Shown here: positions 21,794 through 31,606 of the stretch, piece after piece
How the letters are laid out: the number at the start of each line of letters is the position of its first letter
How positions within the stretch are numbered: the first letter of the stretch is position 1
Assembly (NCBI GenBank): GCA_030323305.1
Contig: CP106741.1
Coordinates: 1,700,001-1,764,000 of the forward strand
Direction: 5' to 3'
Length of the DNA: 64,000 nt
DNA from: Paenibacillus sp. CC-CFT747
GTDB taxonomy: Bacteria; Bacillota; Bacilli; Paenibacillales; NBRC-103111
Notes under the pieces: model-generated
What the model was told of the DNA's origin: nothing
Databases searched by the model: none
The model's input: only the letters and a program-made list of their open reading frames with translations
Made by a program: the position numbers and the translations under genes

Positions 21794-23616
21794 TCAAGCT
21801 TCCGTCCAGGGCAGCCGGAGCCGCACCACGGTTCCTTTCTCCAGCGTGCTGTCAATGGACACGCCATATTCTTCCCCGAACAAATACTGGATACGCCGGT
21901 GAACATTGGTGAGGCCGATATGCGTCCCGTCGGCGATGACATCCTTCTCTTTCATTTGGGCCCGGATGTCCGCCAGCCTCTCCTCGGGGATGCCCATGCC
22001 CGTGTCCTCGATCTGTACCACGAAGGCCTGCTCCGATTCCCGGTAAGCCGTAATGGTCAGGCAGGTACGGCCAAAGGCCGGCTCGAAGCCGTGAACGATG
22101 CTGTTCTCCACCAGCGGCTGAAGGGAGAACTTGGCCATGGCCTGTTTGCCGGCCCACTCCGGAAGATCGATCACATAATCCAGCTTCTCCTCAAAGCGGT
22201 ATTTCTGAATCTTCAAGTAGACGTCGGCGTAATACGCTTCCTCCTCGAGCGTCACCTTCGGGGACGAGTGACGAAGGTTGTAGCGCAGCAGCCTCGCGAG
22301 CGAGGAGGCGATTTCCGATATGGGATCCTGGGAGGCCTCGAGCGCCATTCCCCGGATGGTATCCAAGGAATTGTACAGAAAATGCGGATTGATCTGCGCC
22401 TGGAGCGCTTTTAATTCGATCTCCCGCTGCCGGAGCTGCATTTCGGTTTCGCGAAGCTTCGAGAAGTAGACCTCATCCAGAAGGTTTCGCAGCCTTACGA
22501 CCATTTTATTGAAGCCATGGGTCAAAAGGCCGATCTCGTCCTTCGATTCCACGACCAGATGGCCGGTGAAATCCCCCGACTCGACCCGCCTCATGTACCC
22601 GTACAGCCGCTTCAAAGGGCGCACCAGGCTGTTGGCGAACCCGATGCCGAACACCGCGGCCACGGCGAGCGTAATGACGATGGTGGTCACGATCGTACGG
22701 CGGATATAAGCATTGCCTTGGAGCAGCTCCGCGTAAGGGATTGACGTCACGAGCGTCCAGCCGAGGAAGGTAGAGTGCGCATACGTTAGCAATCGCTTCG
22801 GTGCGGAGGCGGTGACGAGCGACCCGCTGCCGCCGTACAGCATGAGGTCCAGGTTCTCGAAGCCCGCCTTCATGCCGATCTCTCCCCATTCGGGTGATAC
22901 ACATACCGGCCCTCCGCATCCAGAATATAGAGATAGCCGGTGCGTCCCACCACGACCCTCTCGGCGATTTCCTGGAACCGCTTGAAGTTGACGTCGATGA
23001 TGATCATCCCGATCGGCTGCAGGGTAAGCGGACTGACCAGCCGCCGGGCGATGGTGATCACCTGCTCCTCCCGGTCGTTGAAGCGGACGACCCGGGGAAA
23101 GATTTTGGGCTCATAGTTGCTTCCGACCCGGGAATACCAATCCTCCTCCTGGGGATCGTTGGATGGGTCGGCGGCTTCGTTGGTCAGCGCATCAATCGTA
23201 CGGATTCCCTCCAGCACTACCGTGATATTCGAAATATCCGACCGGGAGTAAGCCGCATTGCGGAGCACCTGCTTGATGGCAGGGGTCATGCCGCTCCCCT
23301 CCAGCTCGTCCCGGGAGCTCATCTTGGTGAAGCCATTAATGACGGGGTCATTGACGATCTTCAGGAGGCTGATCTCGAAATCGTTTACATAATACCCGAC
23401 ATGGGTATTGACCTGTTCGATAATTTGCCAGCTGTACTGCTGGGCTTCCTTCTCCAGCACCTCGGCCGACCGGAGGTAGGAGAGCAGCCCCGTGACGCAG
23501 AGCGGCACGACGATCAGCAGGGCGGAGAACACCAGAAGCTTAGTCCGCATGGTACAATCCCGCAGCAGAATGATCCGCAGGATAGCTCGAATCCGCTTCC
23601 TCCAAGCCTGCCTCAT
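21794..23616 (-). CDS. YesM-like sensor histidine kinase (one frameshift)
   Basis: The rejoined protein is about 607 residues: a first transmembrane helix (LLVFSALLIVVPLCVTGLL), an extracellular cache-type sensor of ~250 residues, a second helix (TIVTTIVITLAVAAVFGIG), HAMP, the His-kinase motif (QAQINPHFLYNSLDTIRG) and an ATPase domain with DTGMGIPEERL. This is the YesM/LytS class that pairs with AraC-type response regulators. The frame breaks near 22872, where GGGGAGAGATC should read in the frame giving HPNGE-IGMKAG. The ATG at 23616 has a GGAGGG site. It follows the TRAP transporter genes, so it probably senses the same solute or its bound receptor. Confidence 0.85.
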
Positions 23617-23668
23617 GGCCCTCCCTCCCTTCTCCTTCTTCGGAATGCGCTTTTACAGTGCCGTTAGC

Positions 23669-23691
23669 AAAAAGGGAGCTGTCGGGCTCCC
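23669..23691 (-). terminator. Intrinsic terminator between dctP and the sensor kinase
   Basis: On the minus strand GGGAGC, a 6-base loop and GCTCCC are followed by TTTTT. It lies in the 93-bp gap after dctP, so the transporter mRNA probably ends here in part and the kinase-regulator pair is expressed by read-through or its own promoter. Confidence 0.75.
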
Positions 23692-23709
23692 CTTGGTTCC
23701 ATAGTAGGC

Positions 23710-24762
23710 TTATTTGCGGTATTTGTCGATAGCGTCGAGCACATCCTTGTACTCGGCCCGGTATTTATCAATGACCGGCTTGACCGCTTCCTGCCAAGGC
23801 TTTACATCCTTCACTTCGGTGATTGTGACCCCGGCCGCCCGAACCTTCTCCTCGGACTTCTTCTCGAACTTCTTCCATTCCTCGCGCTGGTACGGGATGG
23901 CTTCCTGAGCGGCTTCCTTGATGATCTTCTTGTCGTCGTCCGACAGCTTGTCGAACGCGGCTTTGCTCATCATGAGCACCTCCGGCACCCGCTGGTGGCC
24001 GTCCAGAATATAGTTCTTGGCCACGGTGTAGTGATTGGACGTATCGTAGCTCGGCCAGTTGTTCTCCGCCGCATCGATGACCCCGGTCTGCAGGGAGGAG
24101 AAGACGTCGCCGTACGGCATGGGGGTGGCGCTTCCGCCCAGGGCGCCGATCAGGTCAATGTTGATTTTGTTCTGGATGACGCGGATCTTCTGCCCTTTGA
24201 TGTCTTCCGGTCCTTTCATCGGCTTGCGGCTGTAGAAGTTCCTCGCCCCCGAATCGAAGTAAGCGAGACCTACGAACTTGGAGGCGGTCAAGCCGTCCAG
24301 GAGCTTGGTCCCTTCCGCGCTCGTCAGGAACTTCCACTCATGCTCCTCGTTCTCAAAGATATAAGGAAGGGAGAAGACCCCCATCGGCTTGCTGAAGTCG
24401 GCGACCACCCCGGTGCTTACCCGGGTGAATTCAATGGCGCCGAGCTGGACCTGTTCGACTACCGCTTTCTCCTCTCCGAGCTGGGAGGAAGGAAAGACGT
24501 CGATCTTGATGCGGCCGTTCGATTTCTGGTTGACGAGCTCCGCAAATTTCTTGTCGCCGAGCACGGTCGGGTAATCCGGAGGATGCGTATCGGCGAGACG
24601 GAAGGTCAAGCTCGCTTTCTTCGTCTCCGGCTGGCCGGTGCCGGCCGGGCTCGCGGACCCTCCCTGCTTCTGTACGCCGCCATTGCCAAGCCCGCACCCC
24701 GTCAGCGTCAATCCCGCCAGCAGGACGGCTGTCGTCGTTCCCAACCACCATTTTTTTATCAT
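23710..24762 (-). CDS. dctP: TRAP transporter solute-binding lipoprotein, DctP family
   Basis: The 350-residue protein begins with a lipoprotein signal (VLLAGLTLTGC, lipobox LTGC) and then the DctP fold: LADTHPPDYPTVLG, the mid-domain GQKIRVIQNKINIDLIGALG with the arginine that clamps carboxylate ligands, and SLQTGVIDAAENNWPSY. It captures an organic acid outside the membrane and passes it to DctQM. The ATG follows AAAGGAG. The exact acid cannot be read from the sequence. The gene is intact and closes the dctQMP cluster. Confidence 0.92.
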   Translation of the reverse strand: MIKKWWLGTTTAVLLAGLTLTGCGLGNGGVQKQGGSASPAGTGQPETKKASLTFRLADTHPPDYPTVLGDKKFAELVNQKSNGRIKIDVFPSSQLGEEKAVVEQVQLGAIEFTRVSTGVVADFSKPMGVFSLPYIFENEEHEWKFLTSAEGTKLLDGLTASKFVGLAYFDSGARNFYSRKPMKGPEDIKGQKIRVIQNKINIDLIGALGGSATPMPYGDVFSSLQTGVIDAAENNWPSYDTSNHYTVAKNYILDGHQRVPEVLMMSKAAFDKLSDDDKKIIKEAAQEAIPYQREEWKKFEKKSEEKVRAAGVTITEVKDVKPWQEAVKPVIDKYRAEYKDVLDAIDKYRK

Positions 24763-24811
24763 CGTTCTTGTCTCCTTTGCTTTGGTTTATAGGCAGCAGG
24801 CGTAAAGCCCG

Positions 24812-26106
24812 CTATTTGCCAGTGAACAGATGCGGCAGCCAGAGCGTGATTCCCGGCATGTAGGTCAAGAGCAGCAGAACGCCGCACATCGCGAGGAAGA
24901 ACGGCCAGGAGGCCTTGGTTGCCTGATCGACCGTCACCCGTCCGATGGCGCAGCCGACGAACAGCACGGTGCCGACCGGCGGAGTGATCAAGCCGATCCC
25001 GCAGTTCAGGATCATGATGATGCCGAAATGAACCGAGTCGATGCCCATCGAGGTGACGACCGGCAGCAGGATCGGCGTCATGATCAGAATCATGGGGGCC
25101 ATATCCATAGGGAATCCGAGAAGGAGCAGCAGGACGTTAATGAGAAGCATGATAATATAAGGATTATCCGAAATGCTCAGGAATAAATCTGTAACGAGAG
25201 CGGGAATCTGGAGATACGCGAGCACCCAGCCGAAAGCATCCGACGCGGCGATCAGGAATAAAACCATAGCCACCGTGCGCAGCGTGCGTTTCAGGATCAG
25301 GTAGAAGCCGCTCAGCGGAACGTCCCGGTAAACGAAGAACGTCAGGATGAACGCATACGCACAGGCCATCGCTCCGGATTCCGTCGCGGTGAACCAGCCG
25401 GTCAGAATCCCTCCGAGAATGATGACGCCGGTCATCAGCGACAGGAAGCCGTCCCGGACAATCTTCGGGACATCCGACCATTTGATTGGATCTCCCTTGG
25501 CATAGCCGCGCTTCACGGCGATCAGGTAAGAGACGATCATCAGGGTGACGAGCAGGCATAGTCCCGGGACAATGCCGCCGAGAAACAGGGAGGAGATCGA
25601 GACCCCGCCCGCCGCGATGGAATACAGCACGAGGTTATGGCTCGGCGGGACGATAACCCCTGGATGGAAGCCGAGGTGGTGACGGCGACGGCGTAATCCG
25701 CATCGTAGCCCTTCTTTTTCATTGCCGGGATAAGCACGGAGCCGATGGACGAAACGTCGGCCACCGCCGAGCCCGAGATGTTCCCGAAGAACATGCAGGC
25801 GACGCAGTTGACGAGGGCGAGGCCGCCCCTGACCGCTCCCACGAACAGCTGGGCGAAATTGACGATGCGAAGCGCCATTCCGCCTGCGCTCATGATCTGG
25901 CCGGCGAGAATGAAGAACGGGATCGTCAGAAGCGAGTACGAGTTGATGCCCTGAATCATCCGCTGGCCGACGACCACCCAAGGGACCTGCAAATACATCA
26001 GGGTAACGAGCGCGGAGCCCGCCAGCGTGATGGAGATAGGGAACCGCAGGATGAGAAGAACCACGAACGTGACGACGAGAATGACAATGGCGGCTGTGTT
26101 GATCAT
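24812..26106 (-). CDS. dctM: TRAP transporter large permease, DctM (one frameshift)
   Basis: The protein starts at ATG 26106 (MINTAAIVILVVTFVVLL) after GGAGGAAGCGA and is about 432 residues with some 12 helices, including the family motifs MFFGNISGSAVADVSSIGS and LNCGIGLITPPVGTVL. It is the Na+-driven permease of the TRAP system. The frame is lost at the CCCC run 25657-25660 (complement): SIQGVIVPPSHN reads through if the G run is five. Because of this slip a long open frame appears to fuse DctQ and DctM, but its middle part is an out-of-frame shadow. Confidence 0.88.
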
Positions 26107-26602
26107 TCGCTTCCTCCTCCATTCCTTCGTGCCGGACGGTGTTGATGCCCAGGAACTGCAGCAGGGAGTACACGCAGATCATGAAGCCGGTCAGCGGCAT
26201 GACGGCATATTGAACGCTGTTCGAGAGCTGGGTCGCGGGCAGCTTCGAGTCCGCCATCAGCATCGTGAAATCCCATCCGTTCTTCAGCAGATACAGCCCG
26301 AACAGGAAGATGCACACGTTGATGACCTTATCCAGTACCTTATTGACGCCGGCCGGGAAAAATTTCGTGACGCTGTCCATCGCCATGTGCAGCTTCTCCC
26401 GGAACCCGATGGCGATCCCCATGAACGTAAACCAGACCATCAGCAGGAGCGTCACCTCCTCCGACCAGAAGAAAACGTGGTTGAACAGCTTTCGGGTCAG
26501 AACCTGAATCGTGACAATGATCGTCATGGATGCGAGAGCAACCAAGGCCAGGTTCTCAAAGAAGCTGTCGATCCAAAGAGCGACTTGTTTTAGTGACTTC
26601 AC
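26099..26602 (-). CDS. dctQ: TRAP transporter small permease, DctQ
   Basis: About 168 residues with four helices (LVALASMTIIVTIQVLTRK, then EVTLLLMVWFTFMGIAIGFR). It is the small membrane partner that links DctP and DctM. I start it at GTG 26602, ten bases after AGGAGGGG; the ORF extends to 26668 without a better site. The end is uncertain: in the frame as written it reads into dctM, while one extra base near GAGGAGGAAGCG would give a TGA overlapping the dctM ATG, the usual layout. Confidence 0.8.
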
Positions 26603-26631
26603 TGCCTTTATGCCCCTCCTATTTCTATAGT

Positions 26632-26645
26632 GGGTAACGCTTACA
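26632..26645 (-). promoter_or_regulatory. Candidate CcpA (cre) site upstream of dctQMP
   Basis: TGTAAGCGTTACCC on the minus strand matches 12 of the 14 positions of the Bacillales cre consensus TGWNANCGNTNWCA. It lies about 15 bp before the dctQ ribosome site and just downstream of a possible promoter (TTATCA, 17 bp, TACACT), a roadblock or repression position. This would place the transporter under carbon catabolite control. Confidence 0.5.
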
Positions 26646-26773
26646 TTTCTTAGTGTAAAGGCTTTCATCCCATTTGATAATGGAGTTCGTTTTAGGTTTT
26701 TTTGTCTTTTTTTAGGTCCCTTCCCCTAATCACCCTGATGGATGGCCGCACGAATCCGGTACCGTCCAACTCA

Positions 26774-26797
26774 AAAAGGACTGCCCCCAGGGCAGCC
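26774..26797 (-). terminator. Terminator of the dgt gene
   Basis: On the minus strand GGCTGCC, a short loop and GGCAGTCC are followed by TTTTT, some 28 bp past the dgt stop. Confidence 0.7.
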
Positions 26798-26824
26798 CCT
26801 ACCTTGTACCTTATCCGGTTCTCC

Positions 26825-28141
26825 TCAATCCATCTCATAAATCGAGCCGGATTTGCTCGCGAACAGCTCGGCGTATACCTTTTCAGCGTATGCGTCCGTC
26901 ATTCCAGACAGGTAGTCCGCCACAAAGCGGGGCCACGGCCATTCGCCGCTGTGGCGCTCGTAGTTCTGCAGCCAGTCGGGCGGCAGAATGAGCCGTCCCG
27001 TTTCCGGCACAATGAAGCTGTCCCACAGCCGGCGGATCATGATCTCGCTGCGCAGCTGGAGACGCTGGACGCGAAAATCCTTGATAAGCGTCACCCAAGC
27101 CAGCTTCTTCAGGATTTCCATCGTCCGCAGCAGGTCGTAGTCCTGCTGGCCGTCCCGGACGAAGGTGACCTTCTTCCACCCCTTCCCGGGGTCGTCGATG
27201 ATTCCCACGCGGGCCGCGAACATGCTGACCCAGCGGGCCTTCATCTCCCGGCGGGCGCGGGAGGTCTCGTTGCCGCACAGGGCATAGATTTCCTCCCACT
27301 GTTCGAGGTAAGCGGCGAGCACGGTCCGGACCCTCTCCTTGATGTCCACCTGGTCCCAGCCCACCTCGGAATTGCCTTGATCGTTCACGATCTCCAGCAC
27401 GAGATGGTCGGCGAGCCAGTCGTCCTCGAAGAAGGTGCGGTTCATCTGAATCTTGCCGGCGCGGATGCCGTCCTCGATGTCGTGCGTGGAATAGGCGATA
27501 TCGTCGCACAGGTCCATCAGCTGGGCCTCCAGCGTCGAGCAGCCCTCCGGCATCTTCCAGAGCCGGCGCAGCTCCCCGATCTCCTCCCACTCCGGCCCGT
27601 ACACGCCCTTCAGCCGGTCCGGGTCCTCGAGCGGGAAGGGATACTTGTTGATCGCGAGCAGCACCGCGGCGGTCAGATCCAGGCCGCTGTCGCTTCCCGC
27701 CCGCTTCTCGAGAAACATCAGAATCCGGTAATTCTGGGCGTTGCCCTCGTATTTCATTCCGTACTGCTCCATCAGGAGGCGGTTCAGCACCTCTTCCCCG
27801 CGGTGCCCGAACGGCGGATGGCCGAGGTCGTGGGCAAGCGAAGCGCACTCGACCACCTCCGGATCGATCACCAGGCCGGGGTGGGTCCGTCGGCTCAGGA
27901 AGGGATACTGCTTCCCCAGGCGCCGGGCCGCCTCCCGGGCAATTTGCGATACTTCAAGGGAATGGGTAAGCCGTGTGCGGTAATAGTCGCCGGAGCCCGC
28001 CCCGAACACCTGCGATTTTCCCTGCAGCCGCCGGAAGGCCGGAGACTGGATGAGCCGGGCGTAGTCCCGCTCATACTCTTCCCTCTCTTCGCTGAAGGTT
28101 ACACTGTTCGGTTCATCCAGCCTCATTTTGCGCAAATCCAT
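26825..28141 (-). CDS. dgt: dGTP triphosphohydrolase-like HD protein
   Basis: The ~438-residue protein has the dGTPase layout: an N-terminal RLIQSPAFRRLQGKSQVFG, the first metal histidine in RTRLTHSLEV, the HD pair in SLAHDLGHPPFGHRGEE, and the later LCDDIAYSTHDIED. It hydrolyses dNTPs to nucleoside and tripolyphosphate and so tunes dNTP pools. I start it at ATG 28141 (MDLRK) with AGGAA upstream; a GTG at 28183 adds 14 residues without a ribosome site. The gene is intact and stands alone with its own terminator. Confidence 0.9.
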   Translation of the reverse strand: MDLRKMRLDEPNSVTFSEEREEYERDYARLIQSPAFRRLQGKSQVFGAGSGDYYRTRLTHSLEVSQIAREAARRLGKQYPFLSRRTHPGLVIDPEVVECASLAHDLGHPPFGHRGEEVLNRLLMEQYGMKYEGNAQNYRILMFLEKRAGSDSGLDLTAAVLLAINKYPFPLEDPDRLKGVYGPEWEEIGELRRLWKMPEGCSTLEAQLMDLCDDIAYSTHDIEDGIRAGKIQMNRTFFEDDWLADHLVLEIVNDQGNSEVGWDQVDIKERVRTVLAAYLEQWEEIYALCGNETSRARREMKARWVSMFAARVGIIDDPGKGWKKVTFVRDGQQDYDLLRTMEILKKLAWVTLIKDFRVQRLQLRSEIMIRRLWDSFIVPETGRLILPPDWLQNYERHSGEWPWPRFVADYLSGMTDAYAEKVYAELFASKSGSIYEMD

Positions 28142-28183
28142 GATGATTTCCTGCCCTTCTCTATCTACGTTACCTTTACTCAC

Positions 28184-28484
28184 ATGAGGAGATAGTTCGA
28201 AAATTGTACCATAAGAAGCTTACCCCCGAAAAGCCCGTTTCATCACGGCAAGCCGCATGGCGGTCAAGCCTTTTCTCTTTACGGAAAAAGAAAAGATTTT
28301 ACCGGCCGTGCAGGGGGAACCGGCCTTCCCTTCGTCTATAGAAAAAGAAAACGGCACCCTCTTCTTTCTCCATGCTTCATGCTGGCCAACTCCAATTTTT
28401 TCTGTTTAAATTTTAGTGCATTTTTGTAACTTTTTTCCGTTTCATGCCGTCTTATAAATATAGGATCAGAAGGGAGTTGGAAGG
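28184..28484. other. Intergenic region without a gene
   Basis: This 300-bp gap between the divergent dgt and the small ORF at 28485 holds no supported coding sequence. Its right part is AT-rich and contains CTTATAAATATAGG about 25 bp before the next gene, a possible -10 region. Confidence 0.5.
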
Positions 28485-28655
28485 ATGGAGCCGATGGTTT
28501 CCATGGAACAAATCAACCGCCGGATCGAGGAATTGAGGTCGCTGGAGGATCAGTATAAGAAGACCAACAATGTAAGCGGACGCCTCAATGCCAAAACCCG
28601 CCGGGAGGAGCTTCAACGGCTCAAGAACTCCGTTCTGGAGAAGCAGGCCACCTAA
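28485..28655 (+). CDS. Small charged helical protein, 56 residues
   Basis: Starting at ATG 28485 after GGGAGTTGGAAGG, this frame encodes 56 residues rich in Glu, Arg, Lys and Leu (EQINRRIEELRSLEDQYKKT, KTRREELQRLKNSVLEK) that should form a coiled-coil hairpin. I do not recognise a family. The coding bias matches the genome, with an intact frame and a good ribosome site, so I think it is real. Confidence 0.6.
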   Translation: MEPMVSMEQINRRIEELRSLEDQYKKTNNVSGRLNAKTRREELQRLKNSVLEKQAT

Positions 28656-28852
28656 CTTGGTTGGCGAAAAACCTTTGAATGCGCATGAAAATCATAAGGG
28701 GATCTGTAACAACACGGATGGAGAAGGCCCGATCAATGAATAGGGCTGCCGTCTCGCCGGAAAAATGTTTCCCGTGGAACGTTTGATGCTCAGCCGCCCT
28801 CTGTTGTACTCTACATATTCGCTGCTATATCCTATGCCGGCACCACCCGCGC

Positions 28853-28879
28853 CCGCCGAACCGATTCGGCGGTTTTTTT
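28853..28879 (+). terminator. Intrinsic terminator
   Basis: CCGCCGAA, loop CCGA, TTCGGCGG and seven T residues form a textbook terminator about 200 bp after the 56-residue ORF. The 348-bp stretch 28656-29003 has no other supported gene; an open frame at 28765-28953 runs through this hairpin and is not credible. Confidence 0.88.
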
Positions 28880-29006
28880 GTGTCCCTGCGGTCCGGGGAT
28901 GCCAAAACTTTTTTACCAGCGGCTTCCTTAATCTGCAACCTTTTTCCTCCTAAGCTCGTTTCAATGGTTGTAACCCTAATCCTTATGGTGACTAGGAGGC
29001 TGTTTG

Positions 29007-31308
29007 ATGTCGTTTAAGAAAACCTCGGCTGTATTCGTGCTGTCTACCGCCTTTCTGCTCTCTTCCCTCCCGTCCGTCTATGCGAATGATGCCGCCAATT
29101 CGGCCTCAACCGTTAGCAGCAAAGCGGGGGAACCGGCAGGCGATCCCTCCCAAGCGAAAATTACCAAAGAGGAGGCCATCCGGCTCGCTTCCCAGGCCGT
29201 GACCATGGAAGAGGGCTTCAAGCTGCAGAACATCCGATACGAGTCCCAATCCTATCTCGTTCAAACCGAGACCGGCGTGTGGAACCTTTATTACGAGAAG
29301 CGGTCCGGCGAGCAAATGATGGGAAGCATTTCCGTCACCTTGAATGCGGATAACGGGCGCCTGATCTCCTTCAACAAAGGGGAAGCGAGTGGGAGGCCCG
29401 AACCTACCCTCCTAAAGTCAATCTGCAGCAGGCCAAGGAGCTGGCGGAGGGATTTCTGGCCAAGCTGAATCCCGAAGAAAAGGATCAGGTGGTCTACAAC
29501 GGGGACTTCGAGAGAGATTACAGACCCCCTCTGAATGGAGAAATCCGCTATCCGATCCGCTTTGACCGTCAGGTAAACGGCATTCCCTTTCCTCATGACA
29601 GCCTGACGTTCCAGATCAACGGCAACGGCCAGCTGGTGGGCTACGAGAGACGGTGGAACCCGTCGGTTTCCTTCCAGGCGCTTCCTCCCGCCATTTCCCA
29701 GAAGAACGCGGATGAAGCTTACCGCAAAGGGATGAAGCCGCTGCTCCAATATTTGTCCCCCATCCCCTATAAAGACGAGGACGACCGGCCTCCTTATTTG
29801 GCCTATACGTTCAATCCCTATAACCTGCTGGATGCCAAGACCGGTGAGCTCATCGGGGAAAAAGGCGCCCCCGTCCAAGCCGCCGCTTTGAAGACGATTT
29901 CCGACAAGCCTCTGGCGGAGAAGCCGGCGGAAGGCCAGATGCTGACCAAGGAGCAAGCCATTGACCGGGTGAAGGCTTTGGTGCCGATTCCGGCCGATGC
30001 CGAGCTTCAGAACGCGTCGTTCTCCGAAAACTTCCGGACCAAGAATGGGTCAAGCGTGCCGACTTGGAATTTCTCCTGGAAGACAGGCACGGATGCCAAG
30101 GGCGGAGCTTACCTGTCTGCCTCCGTGAACGCGTCGAACGGGGATCTCATGAATTACAACAACGGCATTCGCCCGTTGGACAACGAGGCGGCCAAGCCGG
30201 AGGAAGCCAAGCTTCCCGACAAGGATTCCCTTCGCGCCGCAGCCATCGATTTCGTGAAAAAGGTTCTGCCTCATTACGCGGACCAGCTGGCTGTCGATGA
30301 AGCCGTCTTCTCTTATGAGCCTTCCCCCAAAGGAACCCCTTACGCCTACGTTCCGTTCAAGCGGGTGGTTAACGGGGTGGCGACCGAATCTGAAGGCGCC
30401 AGTGTCCAGTTCGACGGTCAAACCGGCGAGCTGGCGGGCTTCTGGAGCAACTTCTCCACCATCGCCTATCCGTCGGACATTCCGAAGGTCATCGGAGAGG
30501 AGAAGGCCGAGGAGCGGCTCTTGTCCCGTTACCGGCTGGAGCTGCAGTATTTTGTCCCGGCCACCGAATACATCATCCTGAAGGAAGGCGGCAAACCGGA
30601 CCCGGCTCCTCCGCACGGCTCGTCTATCGTCTCGTGCCGACGGACGCCAGCCCGAACCTCTTCCTGGATGCCGTGACGGGCGAATGGAAGAAGCGGGAGA
30701 GCGGCCAAGTCACCACGCCGGGCAAACCCGCCGCCACTGACATCGAGGGCCATTGGGCGGAGAGGGAGCTTCGGCTGATGCTCGATTACGACGCCATTGA
30801 CACGAAAGACGGCAAGGTGACGCCCGACCAGAGCATTACCCGCGGGGAAATGATCAAAATGCTTATGATCGCCATCCGCGGCGGAGATACGTATGCCGGC
30901 ATGTATGACACCGCCCGCTCGGCAAGCTTCAAGGACGTGGCGAACGGTTCCGCCTTCTACCCTTATGTCGAGGCGGCGCTCGAGGCCAAGCTGATCGACC
31001 GGGGAACCGGCACCTTCGACCCGGAAAGCCGAATCAGCCGCGAGGATCTGGCCGTGCTGCTCGTCCGCGCTCTCGGGTATAACAACCTGGCGGACCAGCC
31101 GGACCTCTTCAACCTGAAGGTCAGCGACGCCGGAGCCATTACCCATAAAGGCCAGGTGGCGATCGTCACCAGCCTGGGGATCATGAGCCCGGGGGACGAC
31201 GGCAGCTTCGAGCCGGGACGGGAAGTAACGCGGGCCCAGGCGGCTGTGGCGTTCTACCGCTACCTGGAGAAGCGGGCCGACCTGACGGACCGCTCTCCCC
31301 TCCGGTAA
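29007..31308 (+). CDS. Secreted YcdB-like protein with three SLH domains (two frameshifts)
   Basis: The rejoined protein is about 767 residues. It has a signal peptide (SAVFVLSTAFLLSSLPSVYA), then repeated YcdB/PepSY-like units beginning with TKEEAIRLASQAV and again TKEQAIDRVKALV, and three C-terminal SLH repeats (DIEGHWAERELRLML, FKDVANGSAFYPYVEAALEA, and a third ending VTRAQAAVAFYRYL). It would be tethered to cell-wall polymer; YcdB-type domains are of unknown function. The start at 29007 has TAGGAGG at 7 bp. Frames change near 29385 and 30608. It is followed by a strong terminator. Confidence 0.85.
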
Positions 31309-31375
31309 GCTGCTCCTTCTTTTCGGGGCAGAATACCCAAACGGCAGGCGGGCGGAACCATCGTTCGCGCAGCTC

Positions 31376-31407
31376 AAGAAAGCAGGCGGTGGTCCGCCTG
31401 CTTTCTT
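31376..31407. terminator. Strong intrinsic terminator
   Basis: A 14-bp perfect stem (AAGAAAGCAGGCGG and its complement) with loop TGGT, T-rich on the right side, about 70 bp after the YcdB-SLH gene. Confidence 0.85.
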
Positions 31408-31484
31408 TGGTTTAGCCGCCTGCGTCCGTAAGCAAAGGGCGGGCAGACCAATAACGCCGCTGTAACGGCCGGTAAGGAGGAAAC

Positions 31485-31586
31485 ATGATTTTTTTCTGGA
31501 AAATGTATTTAAAGATAAATGAGTTGCTTCGTACCGTTAGTGAAATAAAGGATAAAGTAGAGTCCCTATCAGAAAACAAGAATTAA
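31485..31586 (+). CDS. 33-residue small ORF upstream of the PstS-like gene
   Basis: AAGGAGGAAAC directly precedes ATG 31485, an excellent ribosome site. The frame encodes MIFFWKMYLKINELLRTVSE plus 13 further charged residues and stops at 31586, 20 bp before the next gene. It is AT-rich and would form an amphipathic helix. It could be a true microprotein or a leader peptide. I do not recognise it. Confidence 0.5.
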   Translation: MIFFWKMYLKINELLRTVSEIKDKVESLSENKN

Positions 31587-31606
31587 ACCGACAAGGAGTA
31601 TTGACA

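Noticed and set aside
24812..26668. A single 618-residue DctQ-DctM fusion protein
   Set aside because: The middle ~150 residues are an arginine/histidine-rich shadow. The real DctM start and its conserved motifs are in another frame at 26106, and one G restores it.
28765..28953. 62-codon open frame after the small helical protein gene
   Set aside because: It reads through a textbook terminator and has no ribosome site.
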